Assembly (NCBI GenBank): GCA_964640795.1
Contig: CAZXIN010000004.1
Location: forward strand, 106,202 to 170,201
Direction: 5' to 3'
Source: M269 sp964640795
GTDB taxonomy: Bacteria; Pseudomonadota; Gammaproteobacteria; Enterobacterales; Alteromonadaceae
Length of the DNA stretch: 64,000 bases
The notes below the pieces were generated by a model. The model was given only the letters and a program-made list of their open reading frames with translations. It was not told the origin of the DNA and ran no database searches. Shown in pieces: positions 44,903-54,041 of the stretch (positions are counted from its first letter, which is position 1; the number at the start of each line of letters is the position of its first letter). Made by a program: the position numbers and the translations under genes.

Positions 44903-45037
44903 ATGGAGATGGAAGATGCGTTTAAAGACATTCTAGCGAAGATGAAACCTGCTAATGTGGTTGTTCATTCTGCTACGAAAATGTTTAAGCATCAACGAGA
45001 TGTTTGTGGTGAAAGCCTGAAACAGGATGAATGCTGA
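44903..45037 (+). CDS. Possible small ORF or gene remnant
   Basis: 44 codons from ATG, reading MEMEDAFKDILAKMKPANVV... and ending KQDEC. Composition is protein-like (balanced charge, helix-forming start) but there is no clear ribosome site and it lies in a decayed stretch beside a tRNA gene. It may be the end of a lost element gene. The bases 45038-45166 hold no other feature. Confidence 0.3.
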   Translation: MEMEDAFKDILAKMKPANVVVHSATKMFKHQRDVCGESLKQDEC

Positions 45038-45166
45038 TACCCCATTAAGTGGGTAGAGCCCATTTAACTGCCTCTATCGATAGTGGTCCTAAAAGTGGCC
45101 CTAAATGATTAGTAATTGAAGTAGTTATATGATGGATTAGCCCAGAAGGCAAGAGGGATGCGGAAT

Positions 45167-45243
45167 TGGTCGGTGTGAGAGGATTTGAACCTCCGACCCC
45201 TGACACCCCATGACAGTGCGCTACCAAGCTGCGCTACACACCG
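45167..45243 (-). tRNA. tRNA-Pro (anticodon GGG)
   Basis: 77-nt cloverleaf with encoded CCA. Acceptor CGGTGTG/CACACCG, D arm TAGCGCAGCTTGGTAGCGCA, anticodon loop ATGGGGT (anticodon GGG) and T arm GGTTCAAATCC. The anticodon stem has a T-T mismatch at the fourth pair, also present in the E. coli GGG isoacceptor. Its 3' flank opens onto decayed sequence. Confidence 0.95.
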
Positions 45244-45379
45244 ACCGAAGACGCGCAGTTTACGCATTTTTTGATGCTTTGCAATGGAAAATCATCAGGA
45301 TTACAAAGTTTGGTTATTAACTAACCAGTATTTAATACTTTGTTGCCTGACTAGATGTTTTGTTATTTGCTCTGCTAAC

Positions 45380-45406
45380 AAAAACGCCCCGAATGAACGA
45401 GGCGTT
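45380..45406 (-). terminator. Terminator of the YHS-domain gene
   Basis: On the minus strand AACGCC...GGCGTT forms a stem followed by TTTT, 27 bp after the YHS gene stop. Confidence 0.8.
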
Positions 45407-45432
45407 ATAAGGAGTAATAAATTTACTCAATA

Positions 45433-45903
45433 TTAAAGCGCGCTTGCGTCTTTGTCTTCGATTTTAATCCACTCGCCATCAGCTTCGTTGATGTGCTTTG
45501 GAATGTCTTTACTCCACGCATCTTTAACTTGTTCGTTTTTATTCACATAAAGAACACCGTCTACAACCTCGAATGCTTTACCGTCGATATCGAACTTCTT
45601 ACCGAAAGTTGCACCAAATGCGCAGAAACCGCCGTATGCAGGTGCATATTTATCTGGGTTTGCAACAAATAAATCACGATTTGCAGCAGAGCTAAAACGG
45701 TAGATTGCATCGTTGTGTACTGCTGTGAAGTCTGCACTACCCACAACCGCTTTATCTTGAGTAAAATAAGCAACCGCATCGTGACCAGCTAAGATAACGC
45801 CGTTCTCGTCTGTATATGTATCAACACCAGCAAAAGCGAAAGAAGAAAGGCTAATGCTAACAACAGCGGCAAGTGTTTTTAGGTTGAAAATATTTTTCAT
45901 CAT
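45433..45903 (-). CDS. Exported YHS-domain protein
   Basis: 156 residues with a signal peptide ending AFAG. The body follows the YHS-domain pattern: GVILAGHDAVAYFTQDKAVVGS, YRFSSAANRDLFVANPDKYAPAYGGFCAFGA and a short C-terminal helix. YHS domains are small zinc-type folds; this exported class is common in marine gammaproteobacteria and its role is unknown, with metal binding suspected. It is transcribed away from the AraC-type regulator gene with about 110 bp between starts. Confidence 0.9.
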   Translation of the reverse strand: MMKNIFNLKTLAAVVSISLSSFAFAGVDTYTDENGVILAGHDAVAYFTQDKAVVGSADFTAVHNDAIYRFSSAANRDLFVANPDKYAPAYGGFCAFGATFGKKFDIDGKAFEVVDGVLYVNKNEQVKDAWSKDIPKHINEADGEWIKIEDKDASAL

Positions 45904-46011
45904 GTAATCCTATTAATCTGCTAAAGGGCTTAATTGCCAACGGTGCGTATATTAGTCGCCCATTAATTTATAACCTATGTCTCAACAACTTGAGTTTATG
46001 TCTAATCGTCT

Positions 46012-46902
46012 ATGGATATTATTAATCAGCTTTTTGCCACTTTTAAAGTGACATCTCAGATCTTCCACAATGGACAGTACTGCGGTAACTGGTCAATTGA
46101 TAGTTCTGGTAAAAAGTATATTAGCTTCCACATTGTTAATCATGGCCGGTGCTTTTTGACCGTCGGCGACTCACCTGAAATATATACACTAGAAGAAGGC
46201 GATGTTGTTCTGTTCCCGAACGATAGCCGCCATTGTTTGACTAACGATGAAACATTTAGTCAACCAATCAACCAAGTGACGCCAATGGACGTTGATGAAA
46301 GTCCTGATAAAGAGGGTACTGGATTAATCTGTGGCTACTTTGCTCATAGTCACCCATTGATAGGAAATATTACTGCTTATTTGCCCGATAAGGTTTTATT
46401 AAAACGTGCTCAGCTTTCAAAAGATAATAATAGTGCAGCTTGTTTATTAGAGGCTTTACTAAGCGAGTCTTTATCAGCAAATGTTGGTGCGGAGCTGGTG
46501 ATGAACAAAATTGCAGAAGCCATACTTGCGCTTGTATTTAGGAATTACTTACCCACAAATCACGGTGTCATTGCTGCTATGGGTCACCCACAATTGAGCA
46601 AAGTTATCCAAGCGATTCATGATAAGCCAGAAAATAAATGGACAGTTGATAACATGGCAGAATTGTGTTTTTTATCCAGAGCTAAATTCAGTGATTTATT
46701 CAAGTCGGTGCTTATGGAAACACCGATGAACTACTTGACTCAATGGCGAATCAGCGTTGCCTATAGAATGTTAGCGGATGAGAAAGTCAGCACGTTGCAA
46801 GCAGCATTGTCTTGTGGATACGACAACGAATCGTCTTTCTCAAAAGCCTTCAAGCGCCTCTTAGGTGTTAATCCGGGCGCAGTGCGCGCTGGTGAAGCTT
46901 AG
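46012..46902 (+). CDS. AraC-family regulator with cupin sensor domain
   Basis: 296 residues. Residues 1-190 form a cupin-type sensor (ISFHIVNHGRCFLTV, EEGDVVLFPNDSRHCL). Residues about 195-296 form the AraC DNA-binding domain with helix-turn-helices MAELCFLSRAKFSDLFKS and LQAALSCGYDNESSFSKAFKR. It is divergent from the YHS gene, a likely target. The last four bases overlap the convergent dcd gene. Confidence 0.9.
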   Translation: MDIINQLFATFKVTSQIFHNGQYCGNWSIDSSGKKYISFHIVNHGRCFLTVGDSPEIYTLEEGDVVLFPNDSRHCLTNDETFSQPINQVTPMDVDESPDKEGTGLICGYFAHSHPLIGNITAYLPDKVLLKRAQLSKDNNSAACLLEALLSESLSANVGAELVMNKIAEAILALVFRNYLPTNHGVIAAMGHPQLSKVIQAIHDKPENKWTVDNMAELCFLSRAKFSDLFKSVLMETPMNYLTQWRISVAYRMLADEKVSTLQAALSCGYDNESSFSKAFKRLLGVNPGAVRAGEA

Positions 46903-47498
46903 TCGTTTTGGCTCTTGTCATCTGCGCTAATACGGCTTGCTATAGCGCCATCTTGGTCACGATATTTAGCGTCTTCTCTGGCATTGTAGGGCCTCTCTGC
47001 ATGCCCAGAAAGTACCTCAAAGCTTAACGCGCCTATTTTCATCATAGGCCTAAGTGCCAAGGGTAATTTGCCGCTGTTATAGAATTCAAGAACAATATTA
47101 CCAGCCCATCCGGGATCTATTCGATGTGCCGTCACGTGCACCATCAAGCCAAGTCTCGCTAGAGAAGAGCGCCCATCCAACCAACCAACAATGTTAGGAG
47201 GTAAAGTGACTGACTCGTAAGTTACAGCGAGGGCCAACTCGCCGGGATGCAAAAAGAAAGCTTTTTCGTTTTCAATCACAATCTCGTCACTCATGACTGA
47301 ATTCAATGCTTTTTGTACTTCAGCTTTGGGGCCGCTTAAATCTATAAACGGCGCCTGATGATCTTCGAATACCCTAAACTTATTACCTAGACGAATATCA
47401 ACGGTTAAACCACTCACCATAGAGTCATCTGGGAATGGTGATATTTTTATCTGTCCCTCTTCCAAATAACGTTTAATGTCAGTATCGCAAAGTCTCAT
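46899..47498 (-). CDS. dcd: dCTP deaminase
   Basis: 199 residues. Deaminates dCTP to dUTP, the main route to dTTP in enteric-type bacteria. Diagnostic segments are MRLCDTDIKRYLEEGQI, SGLTVDIRLGN, GWLDGRSSLARLGLMVH (active-site Arg-Ser-Ser-x-x-x-Arg), TAHRIDPGW and LRPMMKIGALSFE. Length and ends fit the family. Single gene; 3' end overlaps the AraC gene by 4 bp. Confidence 0.97.
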   Translation of the reverse strand: MRLCDTDIKRYLEEGQIKISPFPDDSMVSGLTVDIRLGNKFRVFEDHQAPFIDLSGPKAEVQKALNSVMSDEIVIENEKAFFLHPGELALAVTYESVTLPPNIVGWLDGRSSLARLGLMVHVTAHRIDPGWAGNIVLEFYNSGKLPLALRPMMKIGALSFEVLSGHAERPYNAREDAKYRDQDGAIASRISADDKSQND

Positions 47499-47573
47499 GC
47501 TGTTGATAATTTATAAAGTAATAATATCAATATTATCAGACTCTAAGGCTTACTGTTCAAGGTTCAAGGAAAA

Positions 47574-47617
47574 ATAAAAAGCGAGTGACGACAAATCAAA
47601 CCTGAGAAGTCACTCGC
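47574..47617 (-). terminator. Terminator of the NHL-repeat gene
   Basis: GCGAGTGAC (47581) pairs perfectly with GTCACTCGC (47609). On the minus strand it is followed by TTTTTATTTTT. Confidence 0.85.
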
Positions 47618-47640
47618 AGAAGCACTAAGCTTCAATGTGG

Positions 47641-48486
47641 TTAATCATGGCGATTTCTCAAGCGGATACGCTTAAACCCAGAAGTAGGTGCGAATGTATT
47701 CGTAAATAGAATTTGATTAGTCGCAGCGTCGAAGGTAATGCCATTTGGGAAATTACCCTCTTCTGTTCGTCTAATAACTCTCATACGACCATTAGGACGA
47801 ATAACGTAGACAACTTGTTCAGCAAGCGCAGTCGCAAACAAGCGCCCATTTGCAAACGCTAAGTGACCAACGGCAAAGCCATTCGGAGCTTCAATTTGAG
47901 CAATTTGATGCTGTGTCCCATCTGGCTGAATTTTAATGATGATGCCGTTATTCAGGTTAGCTGTGAATAGGTTGCCTCTGTCGTCGAAAGTAATGCCAAC
48001 AGGGGCACTTAAAAGTCCGCCCTGAGAAAAGACGGAACTTGTGCCGTCAGGGCTGACTTTTAGGATAGTAGTGCCATCCCCGTTGCCACCACCAAAGTGC
48101 GCTATATATAAGTTACCCTCATCATCAATGGTGATACCTGCTGGACCAACAAGTGTAGAAGCAAACTCACTCACTTCTCCTTCTGGCGTTACTTTGCTCA
48201 CTGTTGCATTGTTGAAATTCGTTACGTATAAATTGCCTGCACTATCATTCGTAATGTCTATCGGCCCAGAAAACCCATTGGCAAATTCGGTTGTTGTTCC
48301 TTCAGGTGTGATGGCATATAAACGACTGCCATCAAAACCATCTGCGGCGTAAAACATGCCTGAGCCGTCAGCATGAATACCATCCATAGTAAGAAAAGCT
48401 AAAGGCAGTGTTCTTCGGTGATTAGCATTTGCACTCAAGGTCAGGCTTATCATGGCAACCGCCAGTATTAACTTTTGTAGTTTCAT
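47641..48486 (-). CDS. Exported SMP-30/NHL-repeat beta-propeller protein
   Basis: 281 residues from the ATG at 48486 (GAGGA upstream). Signal peptide ends ANA. The body is a six-bladed propeller of the SMP-30/virginiamycin-B-lyase class: GPIDITNDSAGNLYVTNF, GPAGITIDDEGNLYIAHFGG, APVGITFDDRGNLFTANLNNG and NGITFDAATNQILFTN. Members bind calcium and may act as lactonases or lyases, but no catalytic residue is obvious. It is divergent from the two-component operon LytS/LytTR-type, which may control it. Confidence 0.85.
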   Translation of the reverse strand: MKLQKLILAVAMISLTLSANANHRRTLPLAFLTMDGIHADGSGMFYAADGFDGSRLYAITPEGTTTEFANGFSGPIDITNDSAGNLYVTNFNNATVSKVTPEGEVSEFASTLVGPAGITIDDEGNLYIAHFGGGNGDGTTILKVSPDGTSSVFSQGGLLSAPVGITFDDRGNLFTANLNNGIIIKIQPDGTQHQIAQIEAPNGFAVGHLAFANGRLFATALAEQVVYVIRPNGRMRVIRRTEEGNFPNGITFDAATNQILFTNTFAPTSGFKRIRLRNRHD

Positions 48487-48588
48487 AAAATCCTCGCTTG
48501 TTATAAGTTGTTCAACAACAGACTGGACAATGAATAAGGAAACTCGCAATACCAGAGGGCTGAAGCCTCGGCATTTTGTGGTGAACAC

Positions 48589-49761
48589 TTGAGATTAATT
48601 AGGTTAAATTTGACACAATATGGCGATGACAAGCACAGCCTGAGCATCCGCTTTTTGAATAAAACATTTCTGGTTCGCTTTTTTGTGGTTACGGCAATTT
48701 GGATCGCTTTTGCAGCCTTACACCTTTTTTCAAGTTACTTAGATACAATGAAATATCGGGGAGATTACGTCTTTAATCTTGCCGAAGTTGCTGCCTATTT
48801 ATTGGCTTATCATGGTTGGGCTCTTTTTAGTCTCGGCTTTTTTAACGTCGTAGAAAAGTATTCGCAACGGCTATCTTTTAAAATATTGATACTTTTATGG
48901 TTCGTTACTGCTCTGCTATGGCTACCGCTTTTTCTCAGTTGGGATGCTTGGTTAACCGCAACGCTAATAGCGCCTCCCAATCAAAGTTGGCTTACTATAC
49001 TGAGTAATGTGCCTAACGCCATCATACTTCTCTATTTCATTCTGTACTGCGTGACAACCGCAGCATCCATTGCTGTGTTTTACTATCGTTCTTCTCAACA
49101 AGCTTTGATTGAAGCCCTCACACTTGAGAAGAAACATGCTGATAGTGAGCTAATGCTCGCAGAAATGCAGCTTGAACATTTGCAGTCACGTTTAAGCCCA
49201 CACTTTCTATTTAATTGCTTGAGTTCAATTAGTGCACTAGCGAGAAATGAAAATAAGGATGCGCTTATCTCAGCAGTTGCACAGATGGGTAATTTACTTC
49301 GATTTTGCGTTTCCGACAGCATTGAGCGATTTATACCGTTAGCACAAGAGCTTAAATTTGTTGATGACTACGTTGCTTTGCAGACATTACGTTATCCTGA
49401 TTTATTCAGATTTAACAAAGAAATAGTGGGTCGTATACAGGGCGCATTGTGCCCCCCATTTTTATTACAGCCTTTAATTGAGAACACCTTTACGCACGGT
49501 GTTGATGTCTCTCAAGCATTAACCCAAATACAACTCAGAATCACAATGACCGACAACAGTATGCTTGTTACCGTCTCTAACTCTAAGTCGCTCACTACTG
49601 AACAAAACATCGGTTTAAGTTCGGCTCTCAAAAACTTTAAAGAACGGCTACAAATACTTTACCCCTCGCAGCACCAAGTGAGTCTGGACAATGCCGCCAC
49701 GCACTTTACTGTGTCTCTAATTATTCCGATAATTACAGAAGAAGACATCGACATTGATTGA
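48589..49761 (+). CDS. LytS-type membrane histidine kinase
   Basis: 390 residues with an N-terminal block of about five membrane helices (30-165). A coiled linker leads to the His_kinase domain with phospho-acceptor His205 in LSPHFLFNCL, then a HATPase with the N-box FLLQPLIENTFTHGV and a late LSSALKNFKERLQILY. The start is uncertain: TTG at 48589 is the first in-frame codon with a weak site, and the next Met is residue 53. The response regulator follows 16 bp downstream. Confidence 0.9.
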   Translation: MRLIRLNLTQYGDDKHSLSIRFLNKTFLVRFFVVTAIWIAFAALHLFSSYLDTMKYRGDYVFNLAEVAAYLLAYHGWALFSLGFFNVVEKYSQRLSFKILILLWFVTALLWLPLFLSWDAWLTATLIAPPNQSWLTILSNVPNAIILLYFILYCVTTAASIAVFYYRSSQQALIEALTLEKKHADSELMLAEMQLEHLQSRLSPHFLFNCLSSISALARNENKDALISAVAQMGNLLRFCVSDSIERFIPLAQELKFVDDYVALQTLRYPDLFRFNKEIVGRIQGALCPPFLLQPLIENTFTHGVDVSQALTQIQLRITMTDNSMLVTVSNSKSLTTEQNIGLSSALKNFKERLQILYPSQHQVSLDNAATHFTVSLIIPIITEEDIDID

Positions 49762-49777
49762 CGCAATAGAGAGAGTC

Positions 49778-50527
49778 ATGATTCAAGCTATCATCGTCGA
49801 CGACGAAGGCGCAGCACGTTTTAATATTAGAGATGCCCTAAAGACTCATACAAGATGGGAAATTGTTGGAGAAGCTACGAATGGCGATGATGGGCTCGCT
49901 TTGGTTGAAAAAACTTGTCCAAACGTTGCTTTCCTTGATATCAAGATGCCCTTTCGAGACGGCATTTCAGTCGCGCAGCAGCTTATGCAAAGAGACAACT
50001 GCCCTCTTATTGTCTTTGTCACTGCGTTTGATAACTATGCGATACAAGCGTTTGAACTGTATGCACTAGACTATATTTTAAAGCCATTCGACAACCTTAG
50101 GTTTGCAGCTACCATCAAGCGAGTGGAACAAACACTCTCGCTAACGTCAGGCATTGAAGGCATGTCCCAGTGCTATCGACACTACATTGAAGATGAGTAT
50201 ATTCAACGGATAGTCGTTAGATCCGCCACGTCTTTACGTATCATCAATATCAAGGACGTTTACTGGTTTTCGACAGAAAGCAACTATGTTGCTGTTCATC
50301 ACCGCAATGGCGTTCATTTGCATCGGATCAGTTTGAGTTTTTTAGAGCAACGACTCGACCCTACCCTTTTTATAAGAACTCACCGAACAGCCATTGTCAG
50401 GCTTGATCAATGTAGCGAGATTAAAACGCTAACTGAACACAAATCAATTATCGTTTTAGCCAATGGTGACAAAGCAAGCTTAAGTAAAACTTATCGAGAG
50501 TCCTTACTGGCACGTATTGACAGTTAA
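49778..50527 (+). CDS. LytTR-type response regulator
   Basis: 249 residues from the ATG at 49778 (GAGAGAG upstream). The receiver domain has IIVDDEG, phospho-acceptor Asp54 in VAFLDIKMP, VTAFDNYA and Lys in YILKPFD. The LytTR DNA-binding domain (about 140-248) has VYWFSTESNYVAVHH and FIRTHRTAIVRLDQ. It pairs with the LytS-type kinase just upstream. Targets are unknown; the divergent NHL gene is a candidate. Confidence 0.93.
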   Translation: MIQAIIVDDEGAARFNIRDALKTHTRWEIVGEATNGDDGLALVEKTCPNVAFLDIKMPFRDGISVAQQLMQRDNCPLIVFVTAFDNYAIQAFELYALDYILKPFDNLRFAATIKRVEQTLSLTSGIEGMSQCYRHYIEDEYIQRIVVRSATSLRIINIKDVYWFSTESNYVAVHHRNGVHLHRISLSFLEQRLDPTLFIRTHRTAIVRLDQCSEIKTLTEHKSIIVLANGDKASLSKTYRESLLARIDS

Positions 50528-50638
50528 ATATTACATATTGAGTAGGCGATATGCATAAATCGTAATGCAAACTGCGTCCATTTTAGTTAGAATTCCCTCC
50601 CTTTTTTGCAACCCCCGAACAATATTAGGCCCCATACT

Positions 50639-52684
50639 ATGGCGCGACAGCAACGCAAAATTTTAGTCACTAGTGCTTTACCTTATGCCAATGGTTCCAT
50701 TCACTTAGGCCACTTGTTAGAGCATATACAGATGGACATTTGGACTCGATTCCAAAAACTTCGTGGTCATCAATGTTTTAGCGTATGCGCCGACGATGCA
50801 CATGGCACACCTGTCATGCTAAAAGCGCAAGAACTCGGTATTACACCGGAAGAAATGGTGGCACAAACACGTGCTGAGCACCATCAGGACTTGATCGACT
50901 TTCATGTCGACTATGATAACTACTACGTTACTCATTCTGATGAGAACAGGGAGTTGTCAGAACTCATATATAATCGCCTAAATGATGAGGGTTACATAAG
51001 TAAACGTACTATCGAACAATTGTACGACCCTGAGAAGAGTATGTTTTTGCCAGACCGGTTTGTTAAGGGTACATGCCCGAAATGTGGTTCAGAAGATCAA
51101 AACGGCGACAGTTGTGATGTATGTAGTGCAACCTACAGCCCAACTGAGCTTAAAAACCCACGCTCTGTTGTGTCTGGTGCGACACCTATTCTTAAAGAGT
51201 CGGAGCATTACTTCTTTGACTTACCGCAGTTTAAAGACATGCTCGAAAATTGGCTGAACAGCGGTGCAATCCAAGCTGAAATGGTGAACAAGCTCAAAGA
51301 ATGGTTTGACGGCGGGTTGCAACAATGGGACATCAGCCGCGACGCCCCTTACTTTGGTTTTGAAATACCCAACGCCCCAGGCAAGTATTTTTACGTTTGG
51401 GTTGATGCACCCGTTGGTTATATGGCGAGTTTCAAAAACTTTTGTAGCCAGAATGATGTCGACTTTGATGAGTTTTGGCAGAAAGATACGGATACCGAGT
51501 TGTACCACTTTATTGGCAAAGACATCACCTATTTCCACTGCCTATTCTGGCCAGCCATGCTGGAAGGTGCTGGTTTTAGGAAACCGACAGGGGTTAATGT
51601 GCATGGTTTTGTCACTGTTAACGGCGCTAAAATGTCAAAGTCCAAAGGAACATTCATTAAAGGCCGCACATTTTTAGAGCACCTTGATCCAGAGTGTTTG
51701 CGTTACTATTACGCGTCTAAGTTAAACGATGCCGTCACTGATATTGATTTAAACTTTGAAGATTTTGTCCAAAAAGTAAATTCAGACCTTGTCGGTAAAG
51801 TCGTTAATATCGCAAGCCGTTGTGCTGGTTTTATTAGTAAACGTTACGAATCGACACTGTCGACGAATACCTTCGATGACGCCCTGTTAAAAGAGTTTCA
51901 TGATGCTGCTGAAGGTATCGCTGAGGCTTACGAAAATAGACGCTTTAATAAGGCAGTACGAGATATCATGACCCTAGCTGACAAAGCCAACCAGTTCATC
52001 GATGCGCAAGCACCGTGGGTTACTGTAAAGGACGAAACAAAACAACAACAAACACATGATGTTTGTAGTTTAGGCATTGAGTTATTCCGCTTATTGATGC
52101 TGTATTTGAAGCCAGTACTACCTAAATTGGCTGAAAAAGCAGAAGCCTTTATGGAGACTGAACTCACTTGGACGGCAATCAACACACCATTGTTTGGCAA
52201 GCGCATCAATAAATTTAAACCTATGCTCCAACGTGTAGATGTGAAAAAAGTAGACGCATTGATTGAAGCCTCGAAAGAGAACCTACAACCGACACAAGTA
52301 GACACAGGAGCTAACGTTATGGATGAAAACAGTCCGTTGGCGAAGGACCCAATATCACCAGAGATCACCTTTGATGATTTTGCAAAATTAGATTTAAGGA
52401 TCGCTAAAATTGCCAAAGCCGAGCACGTAGAAGGTGCAGATAAACTGCTTCGCCTACAATTAGACTTAGGTGGAGAAACGAGGCAAGTTTTTGCTGGCAT
52501 TAAGTCTGCTTACCAACCTGAGCAACTAACAGGCAAATTGACCGTTATGGTCGCTAACTTAGCGCCCCGCAAAATGAGGTTTGGCCTTTCAGAAGGAATG
52601 GTTTTAGCCGCTGGTCCAGGGGGCAGTGATTTATGGGTACTTGAGCCAGACGACGGTGCACAACCCGGTATGCGAGTTAAATAA
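50639..52684 (+). CDS. metG: Methionyl-tRNA synthetase
   Basis: 681 residues. Charges tRNA-Met. HIGH-type motif in YANGSIHLGHL, zinc knuckle CPKCGSEDQNGDSCDVC, KMSKS loop in GAKMSKSKGTF, and a C-terminal tRNA-binding domain (about 575-681: LDLRIAKIAKAEHVEGADKL, RQVFAGIKSAY, KMRFGLSEGM). The start at 50639 gives the usual MARQQRKILVTSALPYANG. This two-domain form with zinc knuckle is standard for gammaproteobacteria. Confidence 0.98.
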   Translation: MARQQRKILVTSALPYANGSIHLGHLLEHIQMDIWTRFQKLRGHQCFSVCADDAHGTPVMLKAQELGITPEEMVAQTRAEHHQDLIDFHVDYDNYYVTHSDENRELSELIYNRLNDEGYISKRTIEQLYDPEKSMFLPDRFVKGTCPKCGSEDQNGDSCDVCSATYSPTELKNPRSVVSGATPILKESEHYFFDLPQFKDMLENWLNSGAIQAEMVNKLKEWFDGGLQQWDISRDAPYFGFEIPNAPGKYFYVWVDAPVGYMASFKNFCSQNDVDFDEFWQKDTDTELYHFIGKDITYFHCLFWPAMLEGAGFRKPTGVNVHGFVTVNGAKMSKSKGTFIKGRTFLEHLDPECLRYYYASKLNDAVTDIDLNFEDFVQKVNSDLVGKVVNIASRCAGFISKRYESTLSTNTFDDALLKEFHDAAEGIAEAYENRRFNKAVRDIMTLADKANQFIDAQAPWVTVKDETKQQQTHDVCSLGIELFRLLMLYLKPVLPKLAEKAEAFMETELTWTAINTPLFGKRINKFKPMLQRVDVKKVDALIEASKENLQPTQVDTGANVMDENSPLAKDPISPEITFDDFAKLDLRIAKIAKAEHVEGADKLLRLQLDLGGETRQVFAGIKSAYQPEQLTGKLTVMVANLAPRKMRFGLSEGMVLAAGPGGSDLWVLEPDDGAQPGMRVK

Positions 52685-52746
52685 ACAGCATATAGCTGCC
52701 TTTATTAGCACACAAAACTACTTTGACATTATTGACATTGACACAC

Positions 52747-52780
52747 AAAAAACGCCGCTAGAATTAAGCGGCGTTTTTAT
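52747..52780. terminator. Bidirectional terminator between metG and the chemotaxis gene
   Basis: Stem AACGCCGCT / AGCGGCGTT with a 7-nt loop, A-rich on the left and T-rich on the right, serving both convergent genes. Confidence 0.9.
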
Positions 52781-52806
52781 AGAAACAGTATTAAATTGGT
52801 GTAATG

Positions 52807-53880
52807 CTATTCAATTCTGTCTGATAACTTCTGGATAGCGTGAATCACTTCTTTACCCGCTGATTCCATTTTAGTTAAATCGCCGAGCGCATCCATCATA
52901 TTTCCAGCACTGCGTTTTTGAACAGCACTCTTACCATAATCATGCACTTTCTTATGTGCTGTTTCCAATTCGCGAAACTCTGATGTTCGACCATACTTCT
53001 CGTTCCCTTCAGAGTCACACCATTTACCCAAAACACAATCAGTATGAGACACAACATCATCAACTGAGCCACCATTGCTAAAAAACATACTGTATACCGA
53101 AGACTTAAAGACCAAATGATCCATTTGAGTCGTGCTCAAAAAGTTTCTCTCAGTCAATAACCTATTCGAATCTTGAATCCTGACAGAGTGTTGTAGTACT
53201 GATGACACTTTCTCGTTAGCATCAGATGTCTGCACAACAATTTCTTTTGAGCGTGTAGATACTTCGTTGATGTTGGATTCTATGTTCCTAGTACCTTCCT
53301 CAATCTTTTCAACGAGATTGTTAATTTCCTGTGTTGACTCAGATGATCTCATAGCTAAATTACGAACTTCTTCTGCAACAACCGCAAATCCCCGCCCTGT
53401 TTCTCCAGCACGCGCTGCTTCAATCGCGGCATTCAACGCCAGCAAATTAGTCTGCTCTGCAATAGAGTTAATCACTCCGACAAAGCTACTGATACTGGTA
53501 GCCAATCCTGTCAACTCTCCAGCATGTGTCACACCTTGCGAAGCCAAGCTATCAATACCAGCAAGCCCTTTAACAGCATCCCCTAGAATATCCGTTGTTT
53601 CGGTAAACATCCCGTCAGAATCCGTTAACGTCTCGCGCTGTATATTAAGGTTATTACGCAAGCTATCTCTTATCGGTGCCACTGACTGACAAGAACTTAA
53701 TAATGTTGTGTTCATTTCAGACGCAAACACCATCTCTTCTTTCGAAGAACCATCGTCTTGTTGAGCTGAATTTAATTCTTGACGTAGTTGATCAATTTCC
53801 TGCTGTAGTGCGGTATTATCTTGTACTAAGCTTTTAATTCTTTGTTGATCTTCTTCGTTGACTTTATTTGACCACCACAT
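52807..53880 (-). CDS. Soluble methyl-accepting chemotaxis protein with CZB zinc domain
   Basis: 357 residues without membrane segment. Order: N-terminal coiled coil (5-45), MCP signalling domain (about 90-240) with hairpin tip SIAEQTNLLALNAAIEAARAG and AVVAEEVRNLAMRS, and a C-terminal CZB domain (about 250-345) with HTDCVLGKW and later HKKVHDYG as zinc-binding residues. CZB chemoreceptors bind zinc tightly and respond to oxidants in the cytosol. Single gene. Confidence 0.92.
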   Translation of the reverse strand: MWWSNKVNEEDQQRIKSLVQDNTALQQEIDQLRQELNSAQQDDGSSKEEMVFASEMNTTLLSSCQSVAPIRDSLRNNLNIQRETLTDSDGMFTETTDILGDAVKGLAGIDSLASQGVTHAGELTGLATSISSFVGVINSIAEQTNLLALNAAIEAARAGETGRGFAVVAEEVRNLAMRSSESTQEINNLVEKIEEGTRNIESNINEVSTRSKEIVVQTSDANEKVSSVLQHSVRIQDSNRLLTERNFLSTTQMDHLVFKSSVYSMFFSNGGSVDDVVSHTDCVLGKWCDSEGNEKYGRTSEFRELETAHKKVHDYGKSAVQKRSAGNMMDALGDLTKMESAGKEVIHAIQKLSDRIE

Positions 53881-54041
53881 AAGTTTTTGACCCTCTTCTT
53901 ACGACTTTCTAATTTGCATCGTTAAAAAACCTGCTGAGCTTTGCTGCTTTTTTGGCAGCATAGTTCGATAGATTCTAATAACTAATAACTTTATACCGAA
54001 TGTATCGACGGTTTCACTAAATTCGGCAGTTTTTTTCTTAC

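Noticed and set aside
45045..45227. A 60-codon minus-strand open frame
   Set aside because: It overlaps most of the tRNA-Pro gene and its start lies inside the tRNA, so it is not a gene.
51928..52500. 190-codon minus-strand frame inside metG
   Set aside because: Serine-rich antisense shadow of a well-conserved gene.
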